NCBI GenBank assembly: GCA_001828445.1
Contig: MHYJ01000119.1
Coordinates: forward strand, 13,711-31,581
Origin: Planctomycetes bacterium RBG_16_43_13
GTDB taxonomy: Bacteria > Planctomycetota > MHYJ01
DNA: 17,871 nt
Reading direction: 5' to 3'
Shown piece after piece: positions 1-6,209 of the stretch; the first letter of the stretch is position 1, and each line of letters opens with the position of its first letter. Made by a program: the position numbers and the translations under genes. Under the pieces are notes generated by a model, which was given only the letters and a program-made list of their open reading frames with translations, was not told the origin of the DNA and did not search any database.

Positions 1-149
1 CAGTGCGGGCAGGATGATATTCGGCAAACCGTCTTAGAGGGATGATATAGAAATAGGGGATAGAAAATCTAACTACGAATTAGAGATATACATCTAATAG
101 AGTTTAGATGCTTGTGTCTAACAGGGCTTTAGTATATAATATCATCATT

Positions 150-401
150 ATGGAGACGCTGAAACCGTTATTTTGGGAGTATGATTGGGGCTCGGTGCAG
201 GGGAACCTGAATAGCCCTTTTATCATAGCGCGTGTGATGGAGTTAGCTAACCCCCAACAGTTTCATACATTTGCACAGTTAGTAGGAGTCGAGGCGATGC
301 GGCTCTTCCTAAAGGAAAGAGGGAGAAAGCTCTTATCCCCGCAGTCGTATAATTTTTGGGCATTGTATTATCGTGTCAATGATTCTGTTACCGCAGCATA
401 A
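150..401 (+). CDS. DUF6922-like small protein, probable antitoxin partner
   Basis: An 83-residue protein when started at the internal ATG (MET-LKPLFWEYDW). An upstream in-frame ATG at 108 would add 14 residues unlike the family. The N-terminal LFW-x-YD motif and the C-terminal LSPQSYNFWAL stretch resemble the DUF6922 family, whose members commonly sit directly upstream of AbiEii-type nucleotidyltransferases. No convincing Shine-Dalgarno precedes either start. The stop lies inside the next gene (23-bp overlap with its ATG), so the two are probably translationally coupled. The antitoxin role is inferred from the pairing, not from any recognised DNA-binding motif. I see no helix-turn-helix. Confidence 0.6.
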   Translation: METLKPLFWEYDWGSVQGNLNSPFIIARVMELANPQQFHTFAQLVGVEAMRLFLKERGRKLLSPQSYNFWALYYRVNDSVTAA

Positions 402-972
402 AAAAGCCGTAGAGCAAGTAAGAAAGTTTATAGATACAGAGGATTTCTACCTTGCGGGTGGCACGGCTCTCTACTATTATCTGGGGCATCGCGATTCCAT
501 CGACCTCGATTTTTTTACCCAGAAAGAGTTTGATTTCGTCAAGTATTCCGAGACATTTCGTCCATATACCATCCTCTTTCGCAGTAAGGATACCATTCAC
601 GCTGATGTAGAGCAGGTTAAGATGTCATTTTTCCATTATTCATATAAATTATTACGTCCACTCGGGCAGTTGGATATAGTTCCCATAGCGAGTATAGAGG
701 ACATACTGTGTATGAAGATAAGCGCAATAATCGATAGAGGTAGTCGCAAGGATTTCACGGATGTATATTTCATAATGCAGAAATTATCTCTTACACCTGA
801 ACGTGTCATTGAATTATTTGTAAATAAATATGGGACATATAATCCACTCGTTATTAATAAGGCGATGACGTATTTTGTAGATGCGGATAGGGAAGCAGAG
901 TTGAAATTATTTCGAGCGGTAGAGTGGGGTAAGATTAAGGATTTCTTTATTAAGATGTTCACAAAGATATAA
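379..972 (+). CDS. AbiEii/AbiGii-type nucleotidyltransferase (toxin-like)
   Basis: A 197-residue protein from the ATG; a GTG two codons upstream (373) is the alternative start. It has the nucleotidyltransferase-fold signature of the AbiEii toxin family. Near residues 27-31 is GGTAL. At about 36-46 is GHRDSIDLDFF, whose two aspartates form the metal-binding DxD pair. At about 113-130 is the family's K-x(6)-RG-x-RKDF-x-D-x-Y motif. AbiEii-type proteins transfer nucleotides, in some members to tRNA acceptor ends, and arrest growth unless neutralised. The overlap with the upstream small gene supports a two-gene toxin-antitoxin-like unit. All visible active-site residues are intact, so it is not obviously dead. 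Function beyond family membership is inferred. Confidence 0.8.
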   Translation: MILLPQHKKAVEQVRKFIDTEDFYLAGGTALYYYLGHRDSIDLDFFTQKEFDFVKYSETFRPYTILFRSKDTIHADVEQVKMSFFHYSYKLLRPLGQLDIVPIASIEDILCMKISAIIDRGSRKDFTDVYFIMQKLSLTPERVIELFVNKYGTYNPLVINKAMTYFVDADREAELKLFRAVEWGKIKDFFIKMFTKI

Positions 973-1005
973 CCCATTTATAATTAAGTAAAAAACATTC
1001 TTCAT

Positions 1006-1033
1006 ACATTTTCTTCCTACCACTCTGCAGAGA
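1006..1033. repeat. ~28-bp imperfect repeat, copy 1
   Basis: This segment begins 33 bp after the nucleotidyltransferase stop and matches 2761-2788 at 25 of 28 positions, the first 15 being identical. It contains the 10-bp palindrome CTCTGCAGAG and is followed by a small inverted pair, CGGAA/TTCCG. Its origin is unknown. It may be a genome-wide interspersed repeat. Confidence 0.45.
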
Positions 1034-1106
1034 CATCGGAACTGATTTCCGTATTTCAGGCACAATAATTGGCTTTAATAGCTCGTCTCTGTTATATTCA
1101 ATAATA

Positions 1107-1135
1107 TTGATATTTTATGAAATATTTTTTAATAA
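1107..1135 (+). promoter_or_regulatory. Candidate sigma-70 promoter for the DUF2089 cluster
   Basis: TTGATA (1107-1112), a 17-bp spacer and TAATAA (1130-1135) lie in a very AT-rich stretch 50 bp before the DUF2089 start. An alternative is TTGACA (1150-1155) with TAGGAT (1173-1178), which would give a nearly leaderless message. The rest of the 973-1185 gap shows no gene. Both are weak calls because AT-rich DNA yields such matches by chance. Confidence 0.3.
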
Positions 1136-1185
1136 AATGAAAATAATACTTGACAACGTTAAACATAAAAGGTAGGATTCTTGAT

Positions 1186-1545
1186 ATGGAGAAACTATCA
1201 GGTATTTGTCCTTATTGTGGTGGGGCGATGAAGATTGAGCGAACCCGCTGTGGTGCTTGTAAGGTTGCTGTAGAGGGGGAGATACCTATTCCACGATTGG
1301 CTCGCCTATCTCCAGAAGAGCGTGAGTTTATTGAACTCTTTGTCAAATCCAGTGGCTCACTTAAAGCGGTGGCTCAGAAGCTCGATATATCCTATCCTAC
1401 CGTCAGAAACCGATTAGACCAGATTATTGATAAACTAAAGCACGAAACAGCTGCTGACAGAGAATACAGAAGACGAATATTAGACGGAATAGAAGATGGC
1501 AAAATTAGTGTAGATGAGGCAATAAAATTACTGAGGGAACTATAA
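1186..1545 (+). CDS. DUF2089 zinc-ribbon / helix-turn-helix regulator with SHOCT-like tail
   Basis: A 119-residue protein. I chose the ATG at 1186, preceded by AGGA eight bases upstream, over a TTG start at 1150. Residues 8-25 hold a CxxC-x10-CxxC zinc ribbon. The middle has the DUF2089 helix-turn-helix region with the diagnostic SYPTVRNRLD segment, expected to bind DNA. The last ~27 residues (RRRILDGIEDGKISVDEAIK...) form a short SHOCT-like helical hairpin shared with the next three genes. DUF2089 proteins are typically encoded next to PspC or YvlB-like membrane proteins and are thought to regulate envelope-stress operons. That role fits here but is inferred from context. Confidence 0.85.
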   Translation: MEKLSGICPYCGGAMKIERTRCGACKVAVEGEIPIPRLARLSPEEREFIELFVKSSGSLKAVAQKLDISYPTVRNRLDQIIDKLKHETAADREYRRRILDGIEDGKISVDEAIKLLREL

Positions 1546-1594
1546 ATAAAATGGTCAGGAAGGACTTCTACAAAAAATTAGAAAACTAATCCTT

Positions 1595-1747
1595 ATGGAG
1601 ACAGAAAGAGAACTTGTCAAACGGCTTATAAAGTTAAAGAAAATAACGTCTGATGAAGGCAGACGTTTATTAGATGTTATCGAATCAAAGAAACATTTGA
1701 AAAAGAAAGGAGGTAGAAAATGGACGATGAAAGGCAGAAAATCCTGA
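1595..1747 (+). CDS. Tiny SHOCT-like helical protein (50 aa)
   Basis: A short ORF, METERELVKRLIKLKKITSD..., ends 28 bases inside the next gene in a different frame. Its first ~30 residues align with the helical hairpin found at the DUF2089 C-terminus and in the following two proteins: ER-x2-(I/L)-(L/V), then K(I/V)(S/T/G), then E(A/G)-x2-LL-x2-(L/I). The C-terminus is strongly basic (HLKKKGGRKW). No good Shine-Dalgarno precedes the ATG, so expression is uncertain. The protein resemblance is the main reason to call it real. It could otherwise be a decayed relic of a longer member of the family. Confidence 0.5.
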   Translation: METERELVKRLIKLKKITSDEGRRLLDVIESKKHLKKKGGRKWTMKGRKS

Positions 1748-2103
1748 AGATGCTGGCGGAGAAGAAGATATCGGTAGAAGAGGCGAGTAAGCTATTGAAC
1801 ACGTTGAAAGGAGAGGATGTAACGATAGCTAAACCGCCCCCTTCACCACAGAATACTCAAACACCGCCTGCTAAAGAAAGGAGTGGGTGTTTATTCTGGG
1901 TCATTGTATTTTTATTGCTTCTGTTAGCATTCCCTCTTACTTGCTTCTATAGATATAGAGGAGAGAAAAAAGTAATGATGGATAGTGCTAAAGTAATTAC
2001 GGATAGTGCTTTTGAAGAAAGAGAAAGGGTGTTAAAAGGTATGGAGGAGAAGTGGACTGTACCCCCTCCTGCTGCCCCTCCTCTGCAAAAGGAAGATTAT
2101 TAG
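1720..2103 (+). CDS. SHOCT-like, single-pass membrane protein
   Basis: A 127-residue protein with a strong AAGGAGG ribosome-binding site seven bases before its ATG. Residues 1-30 are a SHOCT-like helical hairpin (ERQKILKMLAEKKISVEEASK...). Residues ~36-55 are a proline-rich linker. Residues ~57-77 form one hydrophobic membrane segment (CLFWVIVFLLLLLAFP...). The rest is a charged tail with predicted helix and a proline-rich end. No enzyme motif is visible. It overlaps the preceding tiny ORF and lies in the same direction as its neighbours, consistent with one operon under the DUF2089 regulator. Precise function is unknown. YvlB-like envelope-stress accessory proteins with this N-terminal module are the nearest analogy. 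Confidence 0.7.
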   Translation: MDDERQKILKMLAEKKISVEEASKLLNTLKGEDVTIAKPPPSPQNTQTPPAKERSGCLFWVIVFLLLLLAFPLTCFYRYRGEKKVMMDSAKVITDSAFEERERVLKGMEEKWTVPPPAAPPLQKEDY

Positions 2104-2162
2104 TATGAAAACCCGCCCATTTGGTATTGTGATTTCTAAACAAAATTAGAAAGGAGAAAATT

Positions 2163-2739
2163 ATGAATGAAAGTGTTATTCTTATCCCGTTTGTCCTTAT
2201 CGGATTAGTCGTATTAGCAGTAGTAGTCGGCGTTATTGTATTAGTCGTTGTGCTGATTAAGAACAGTCAAAAAAGATCAGCCATCTCTAATCTACCGCCA
2301 TCACCGTCCTATCCCTCACCGCAGGCAAACTATCAGACAGAAAGAGATAGAATATTAAGTATGGTTAGGGATGGCAAGGTTGGTTCAGAAGAAGGCGATA
2401 AGCTTTTGGATGCCTTAGACAGAGAGGTGCTACTGAAAAAGTGCCCATTCTGTGCAGAGGAGATAAAGGCGGCGGCAGTTAAGTGTAGGCACTGTGGTGC
2501 AGACCTAAATGTGCAGGGTGGGATAGCCACCGGTAGGAAACGGCTATTTCGCTCACCTACCGACCGACTACTCGGTGGTGTTTGCGGTGGATTTGCTGAG
2601 TTATAGTAATCTTGACCCTTCACTTGTCAGAATTCTGTATGTTATTCTAACTTTATTTACTGGCATCTTTTTAGGTCTAATTGCATATTTATTGATTGTC
2701 GTAATTGTTCCGACAGCATCACAAGGAGAGACGAAATGA
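2163..2739 (+). pseudogene. PspC-domain protein with zinc ribbon, broken by a one-base frameshift
   Basis: A good AGGAG site precedes the ATG. The intact part has an N-terminal membrane helix (~residues 5-33), a proline-rich linker, a SHOCT-like hairpin (ERDRILSMVRDGKVGSEEGDK...), and a zinc ribbon (CPFC...CRHCGADL). It then enters the start of a PspC domain (DRLLGGVCGGFAE) and stops at TAG 2604-2606. If one base (for example T2601) is skipped, the PspC domain continues cleanly (YSNLDPSLVRILYVIL, then a membrane helix) to a TGA at 2737-2739, giving about 191 residues. The break is therefore a recent indel, an assembly error, or less likely a +1 programmed shift. PspC domains take part in phage-shock-type membrane stress responses. 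Confidence 0.75.
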
Positions 2740-2760
2740 TAGGAGAGAGGTTGAATTAGA

Positions 2761-2788
2761 ACATTTTCTTCCTACTACTCGGCAGAAA
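2761..2788. repeat. ~28-bp imperfect repeat, copy 2
   Basis: This matches 1006-1033 at 25 of 28 positions and, like that copy, lies a few tens of bases after a gene end. Downstream, CTCGG and CCGAG form a small inverted pair around 2778-2800. The 2740-2904 gap otherwise holds low-complexity GTTC/TTAGAG-rich sequence and no gene I can support. Confidence 0.45.
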
Positions 2789-2904
2789 GCTCCAACCGAG
2801 TTCAGGGTTCGGAGTTTAGAGTTCAAAGTTCATAATTTCAGTAAGTCGTTGTCCCACAGGCACTTATCCGCAATACCGCTAAATAATCATACCTAAAAAA
2901 CACA

Positions 2905-2921
2905 TTGGCACGTGGTTTGCT
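2905..2921 (+). promoter_or_regulatory. Sigma-54 (RpoN) promoter of the flagellar operon
   Basis: TTGGCACG-TGGT-TTGCT matches the -24/-12 consensus essentially perfectly: GG at 2907-2908 and GC at 2919-2920 are 12 bp apart. Transcription would start near 2932, about 30 bp before the first small gene. Sigma-54 promoters need an AAA+ activator. In flagellar systems that is usually an FlrC/FleQ/FlgR-type regulator, whose gene is not in this window. I found no comparable match elsewhere in the window. Confidence 0.88.
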
Positions 2922-2960
2922 CTTATACCTCTTGAATATTTTTTCATGGAGGAAAGGGCT

Positions 2961-3173
2961 ATGGAAGGTACGAAGACGCAGGCGCACATAACACTCACTC
3001 GGCGCGACCTCTCGGAGCATCTCTCTCGCGAGTTTATCGGTTTCCTATCTGATGTAGATGCAAGCGGCATACCTAACGACATACTGAACCTCGCAGTGGA
3101 ACTGTATAGGAAGACGAAGCCGCGGCTCTCGAGGAAGATTGTAACCGCTTTGAGGGAGCATTTGGTGGCGTAG
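2961..3173 (+). CDS. Small unknown protein, first gene of the flagellar operon
   Basis: A 70-residue protein starting MEGTKTQAHITLTRRDLSEH. The ATG at 2961 is preferred over 2946 because GGAGG (2948-2952) sits eight bases before it, while 2946 has no ribosome-binding site and lies very close to the transcription start. I do not recognise the family. The sequence looks like a small soluble helical protein with a basic C-terminal helix (KPRLSRKIVTALREHL). It lacks signal peptide, membrane segment and cysteines. It is the first gene after the sigma-54 promoter, 68 bp before flgF. No flgM (anti-sigma-28) is seen between flgJ and flgN, where it often lies, but this protein does not show the FlgM C-terminal pattern. 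A flagellar role is inferred from position only. Confidence 0.6.
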   Translation: MEGTKTQAHITLTRRDLSEHLSREFIGFLSDVDASGIPNDILNLAVELYRKTKPRLSRKIVTALREHLVA

Positions 3174-3241
3174 ATGAGGAATGTAGAATGCAGAATTTTG
3201 GATTTATTTGTAATTTGGATTTTGAGGTTTGAAATTTAAAA

Positions 3242-4003
3242 ATGTTATACGGCATCGGAACATCAGCATTAGGGGCGCACGTCCAGCAGATGCGTCTCGA
3301 CACGATAGCGAATAATTTGGCAAATATAAATACGACCGGCTACAGAGGTGATAGGATTTCATTCAAGAGCGTCCTCGCAGGTGCGGTCGGTGGTTCGCAG
3401 GGAGGAAATGTCTATGAAAGCATTTCCGCACCCACTATCGACAGGGTGAGTTTCGACACGAGTTTGGGTGCGATGGAGGATACTGGCAATCCGCTCGACC
3501 TTGCGATTGAGGGAAACGGCTTTTTCACAGTTCGGAGTTTAGAGAATTGGAAAAATTATTACACCCGTGCGGGCAATTTCACATTCAACTCATCAGGGCA
3601 GGTAGTAACACAGGATGGGAAATATGCCCTGACAAGTGCCGGAGGTGAGCCAATAACTTTAGCTGAGGGGGTTACGGCGGGCAATCTCCTCATAGATGAG
3701 GCGGGCGGGATATATATGGGGGATACGCAGATTGGTGCGGTGGGGCTGGTCGATTTTGATGATTACACAAAATTGCGGAAGTTTGGGAATACACTATTTG
3801 AAAACACAGGTGCAAATGGGCGGACTGCTGCGGAGGCGAATATCAGACAGGGGGTAATAGAGGGTGCGAGTGTAAATCCGATTGAGGAATTAGTAGCAAT
3901 GATAGAGGGGATGAGGACGCTCGAGACCAATCTACAGATGATTAGATTTCAGGACAGCACACTCGAGAAGGCAGTGAATGATTTAGGAAGATTGCCAAGA
4001 TAA
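3242..4003 (+). CDS. flgF: Flagellar basal-body rod protein FlgF
   Basis: A 253-residue member of the rod/hook family, a proximal rod component exported by the flagellar type III apparatus. The N-terminus has the family signature (ALGAHVQQMRLDTIANNLANINTTGYR, split here by description), followed by the central NPLDLAIEGNGFF and YTRAGNF motifs. The C-terminus has the conserved SNV-like/NPIEELVAMIEGMRTLETN helix. It is distinguished from FlgG by its shorter length, its divergent N-terminus (MLYGIG...) and its position before flgG. No clear Shine-Dalgarno is visible: the 68 bp before it are low-complexity T/G-rich sequence that may have displaced one. It lies 21 bp before flgG. Confidence 0.92.
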   Translation: MLYGIGTSALGAHVQQMRLDTIANNLANINTTGYRGDRISFKSVLAGAVGGSQGGNVYESISAPTIDRVSFDTSLGAMEDTGNPLDLAIEGNGFFTVRSLENWKNYYTRAGNFTFNSSGQVVTQDGKYALTSAGGEPITLAEGVTAGNLLIDEAGGIYMGDTQIGAVGLVDFDDYTKLRKFGNTLFENTGANGRTAAEANIRQGVIEGASVNPIEELVAMIEGMRTLETNLQMIRFQDSTLEKAVNDLGRLPR

Positions 4004-4024
4004 ATTTTTAAGTAGGAGGTATAT

Positions 4025-4828
4025 ATGCCATTAAGATCACTTTCAATAGCGGTAACGGGTGCAGCGGCGATGCAGAACAAGATTGATGCGATTTCGAACA
4101 ACTTGGCGAACGTGAATACGACGGGCTTCAAAAAGTCGCGTGTGAACTTTGCGGATTTGTTCTACCAGTATCTGCAATATCCTGGGGGCGGGCAGGCTGG
4201 TGTGAGCCAACAGCCGACGGGGATATCGTTCGGCACGGGCGTGCGGCTCGTCTCGACGGAGAAGATATTTACGCAGGGCGACTTTGCGCGGACCGATAAT
4301 CCGCTTGATTGGTCGATTGAGGGTGAGGGATTTTTTAGAGTTACACTCCCGAACAGCAGGATTGCGTTTACGCGGGCGGGCAATTTTAGTTTGGATAATC
4401 AGGGAAATGTGATAACGCCTGAGGGATATCGTATAGAGCCGCAGATTAGTATTCCGACGGACATAATATTGAGCAGTATAACAGTTGACCCGACAGGGCT
4501 TGTTCAGGGGATAAATCCATCCGACCCAACTGCCCCTGTCCAGCTTGGGCAGATTAACATCAGCAAATTTATAAATCCAGCCGGGCTTGTAGCAATCGGT
4601 GACAATCTCTTTATAGAGAGTCCTGCCGCCGGACCTCGCCTCGATGGCACACCAGCATTGGACGCTGGTTTCGGCACTATAAGGCAGGGGGTATTAGAAG
4701 AATCCAATGTGGATGTGATAAGAGAACTCGTGGATATGATACAGACGCAGCGTGCCTTCGAAATAAATGGAAATAGCATAAAGACCGCTGACGAGATGCT
4801 GCAGGAGATAAATAACCTGAGGAGATAA
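4025..4828 (+). CDS. flgG: Flagellar distal rod protein FlgG
   Basis: A 267-residue protein, typical for FlgG (about 260). A near-perfect TAGGAGGT lies six bases upstream. The N-terminal rod motif (NKIDAISNNLANVNTTGFKK) is followed by the FlgG-specific segment (SRVNFADLFYQYLQYPG), NPLDWSIEGEGFF, FTRAGNFSLD and the C-terminal SNVDVIRELVDMIQTQRAFEIN helix. FlgG forms the distal rod that passes through the P and L rings encoded just downstream. The first ~400 bases are visibly richer in G and C (CGG, GCG codons) than the rest of the operon. Confidence 0.96.
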   Translation: MPLRSLSIAVTGAAAMQNKIDAISNNLANVNTTGFKKSRVNFADLFYQYLQYPGGGQAGVSQQPTGISFGTGVRLVSTEKIFTQGDFARTDNPLDWSIEGEGFFRVTLPNSRIAFTRAGNFSLDNQGNVITPEGYRIEPQISIPTDIILSSITVDPTGLVQGINPSDPTAPVQLGQINISKFINPAGLVAIGDNLFIESPAAGPRLDGTPALDAGFGTIRQGVLEESNVDVIRELVDMIQTQRAFEINGNSIKTADEMLQEINNLRR

Positions 4829-4834
4829 TATTAG

Positions 4835-5563
4835 ATGAAAAGTAAGTGGTATTGCCTTTTGACGTTCCTAATGGTGTCGCATTTCCTATATGCGGAGAAT
4901 GATACAGTTCTCAAGCTTAAGGAAGAGGTAACCATATCTACAAAATATGTGAGGATAGTGGACATTATAGAGAGTTCGGCTGATGAGTCGGCTAAAAGCC
5001 CTATTAGTTCTATACATTTAGGTCTGGCACCGGAAGGCACGATAGTAAGAGTAATAACTGCTGATGAGGTATTATCAGAAATAAAGAGGCGAGACAGCAA
5101 TCTGAAGTTTATCGTAATAGGAGATTGTGTGAAAGTTACATCACTCAAGCCGATAAGCAAAGAAAATGAATCCGATAAAATGACAAAGGCAGTTGTAGCA
5201 ATCAAGCCAATATACCCAGGCAGAATTCTGACCACTGCTGACATTACATTAAAAAATATGGCTATTGAGAGTAGCGAGGTAGATTACTTTACTGATATTA
5301 GTATTTTGGTAGGTAGCATTTCCACAGCAAATATAGAGAAGGGTGAGATTATACGGTTGGGGCTCTTAAGATTAAAGCCGGTTGTAAAAAATAGAGACAC
5401 AGTTCGAGCGAGAGGAAAATTTATAGAGGCGAATGCAGTTGCCCTGCAGGATGGTGCTATAGGAGATGTAATTAAGCTCGAATATCCAGCCACTAAAGTA
5501 AAATTTATGGGGAAAGTTATATCCAGCACAGTAGTTAGTGTTGTTAATGAGGAGGGAAGATGA
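4835..5563 (+). CDS. flgA: FlgA, P-ring assembly chaperone
   Basis: A 242-residue periplasmic protein that assists FlgI polymerisation into the P ring. A signal peptide is evident (residues ~1-20, ending SHFLYA). The SAF-like module begins near residue 116 (AVVAIKPIYPGRILTTADIT). The C-terminal FlgA motif near 190-240 reads ARGKFIEANAVALQDGAIGD, followed by the usual VKFMGKVISS ending. It starts six bases after the flgG stop and overlaps flgH by four bases (ATGA), so translation is coupled. Placement of flgA within the rod/ring operon beside its client flgI is common outside the enterobacteria. Confidence 0.92.
   Translation: MKSKWYCLLTFLMVSHFLYAENDTVLKLKEEVTISTKYVRIVDIIESSADESAKSPISSIHLGLAPEGTIVRVITADEVLSEIKRRDSNLKFIVIGDCVKVTSLKPISKENESDKMTKAVVAIKPIYPGRILTTADITLKNMAIESSEVDYFTDISILVGSISTANIEKGEIIRLGLLRLKPVVKNRDTVRARGKFIEANAVALQDGAIGDVIKLEYPATKVKFMGKVISSTVVSVVNEEGR
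5131..5156 (+). promoter_or_regulatory. Possible sigma-28 promoter inside flgA
   Basis: GCCGATAA (5149-5156) is an exact match to the FliA -10 consensus, with GAAAGTTA (5131-5138, 6 of 8 to TAAAGTTT) ten bases upstream instead of eleven. It lies in coding sequence and points toward flgH-csrA. An exact 8-mer is expected about once by chance in a window this size, so this is tentative. Confidence 0.25.
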
Positions 5564-6195
5564 AGAAAGTTACTATGTTTGTTGTATCATTTATCTGTCT
5601 GAATGTGTTAGTAGGCGTAGCAAATGCACAATCGCTATGGAATGGAGCCACCAGTTCACCATACGAAGAGCCAGTTCAAAATACTATAAAGAAGCACGAC
5701 TTAGTTCAGATTCTCATATTAGAGAAATCGAGCGGGACATCAAAGGCGGACTTGAAGACGGACAAGAGGTCTCGGTGGGAATATAATATTAACGATTTTC
5801 TCCGTTTCGAAACTGGCGGTAAGGCAATATTACCTACTATAGTGCAGGGGCAACCAGGCGATAATAAGATAAATGTAGATGCCCGTTTTAGGCAGGATAA
5901 TACAGGCGGCACAACGCGGCAGTTCGCATTAACGGATACCATAACCGCCGAAGTTATAGACGTCCTACCAAACGGCACATTAATAATAGAGGCAAAGAAG
6001 TCCAGAAAGGTAAATAATGAGACAGAGACCATAAAGTTGACTGGTAAGATTGACCAGAAATCTGTAACCGATAGTAAGGTGCTATCGAGCAATATTGCTG
6101 ACCTAAATATTACCTACGAGGGAGATGGCAGCGTGAATGATACCCAGAAGCCAGGTGTAATAGGGTGGTTACTTGGACAGCTCTGGCCATTTTAG
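5560..6195 (+). CDS. flgH: Flagellar L-ring protein FlgH (no lipobox cysteine)
   Basis: A 211-residue L-ring protein that forms the outer-membrane bushing. Diagnostic features include QSLW at the mature N-terminus, the HDLVQILILEKSSGTSKAD segment, IDVLPNGTLIIEAKKSR, and the C-terminal ...GWLLGQLWPF ending. A signal peptide spans residues 1-23 and ends VANA before QSLW, a signal-peptidase-I type site. FlgH is classically a lipoprotein, but here the only early cysteine (C13) is inside the hydrophobic core with no lipobox, so lipid anchoring appears absent. Start ATG overlaps the flgA stop, with GAGGAGGG just upstream. Confidence 0.95.
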   Translation: MKKVTMFVVSFICLNVLVGVANAQSLWNGATSSPYEEPVQNTIKKHDLVQILILEKSSGTSKADLKTDKRSRWEYNINDFLRFETGGKAILPTIVQGQPGDNKINVDARFRQDNTGGTTRQFALTDTITAEVIDVLPNGTLIIEAKKSRKVNNETETIKLTGKIDQKSVTDSKVLSSNIADLNITYEGDGSVNDTQKPGVIGWLLGQLWPF

Positions 6196-6209
6196 GAGAA
6201 ATATAGAAT

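Noticed and set aside
1..107. Short open tails at the left edge as the end of an upstream gene
   Set aside because: Frames 1 and 2 stay open for only about 12-15 codons and carry no recognisable motif.
2705..2896. 63-aa ORF after the PspC gene
   Set aside because: It is composed of repeat and low-complexity sequence, starts inside the PspC reading frame and has no protein-like pattern.
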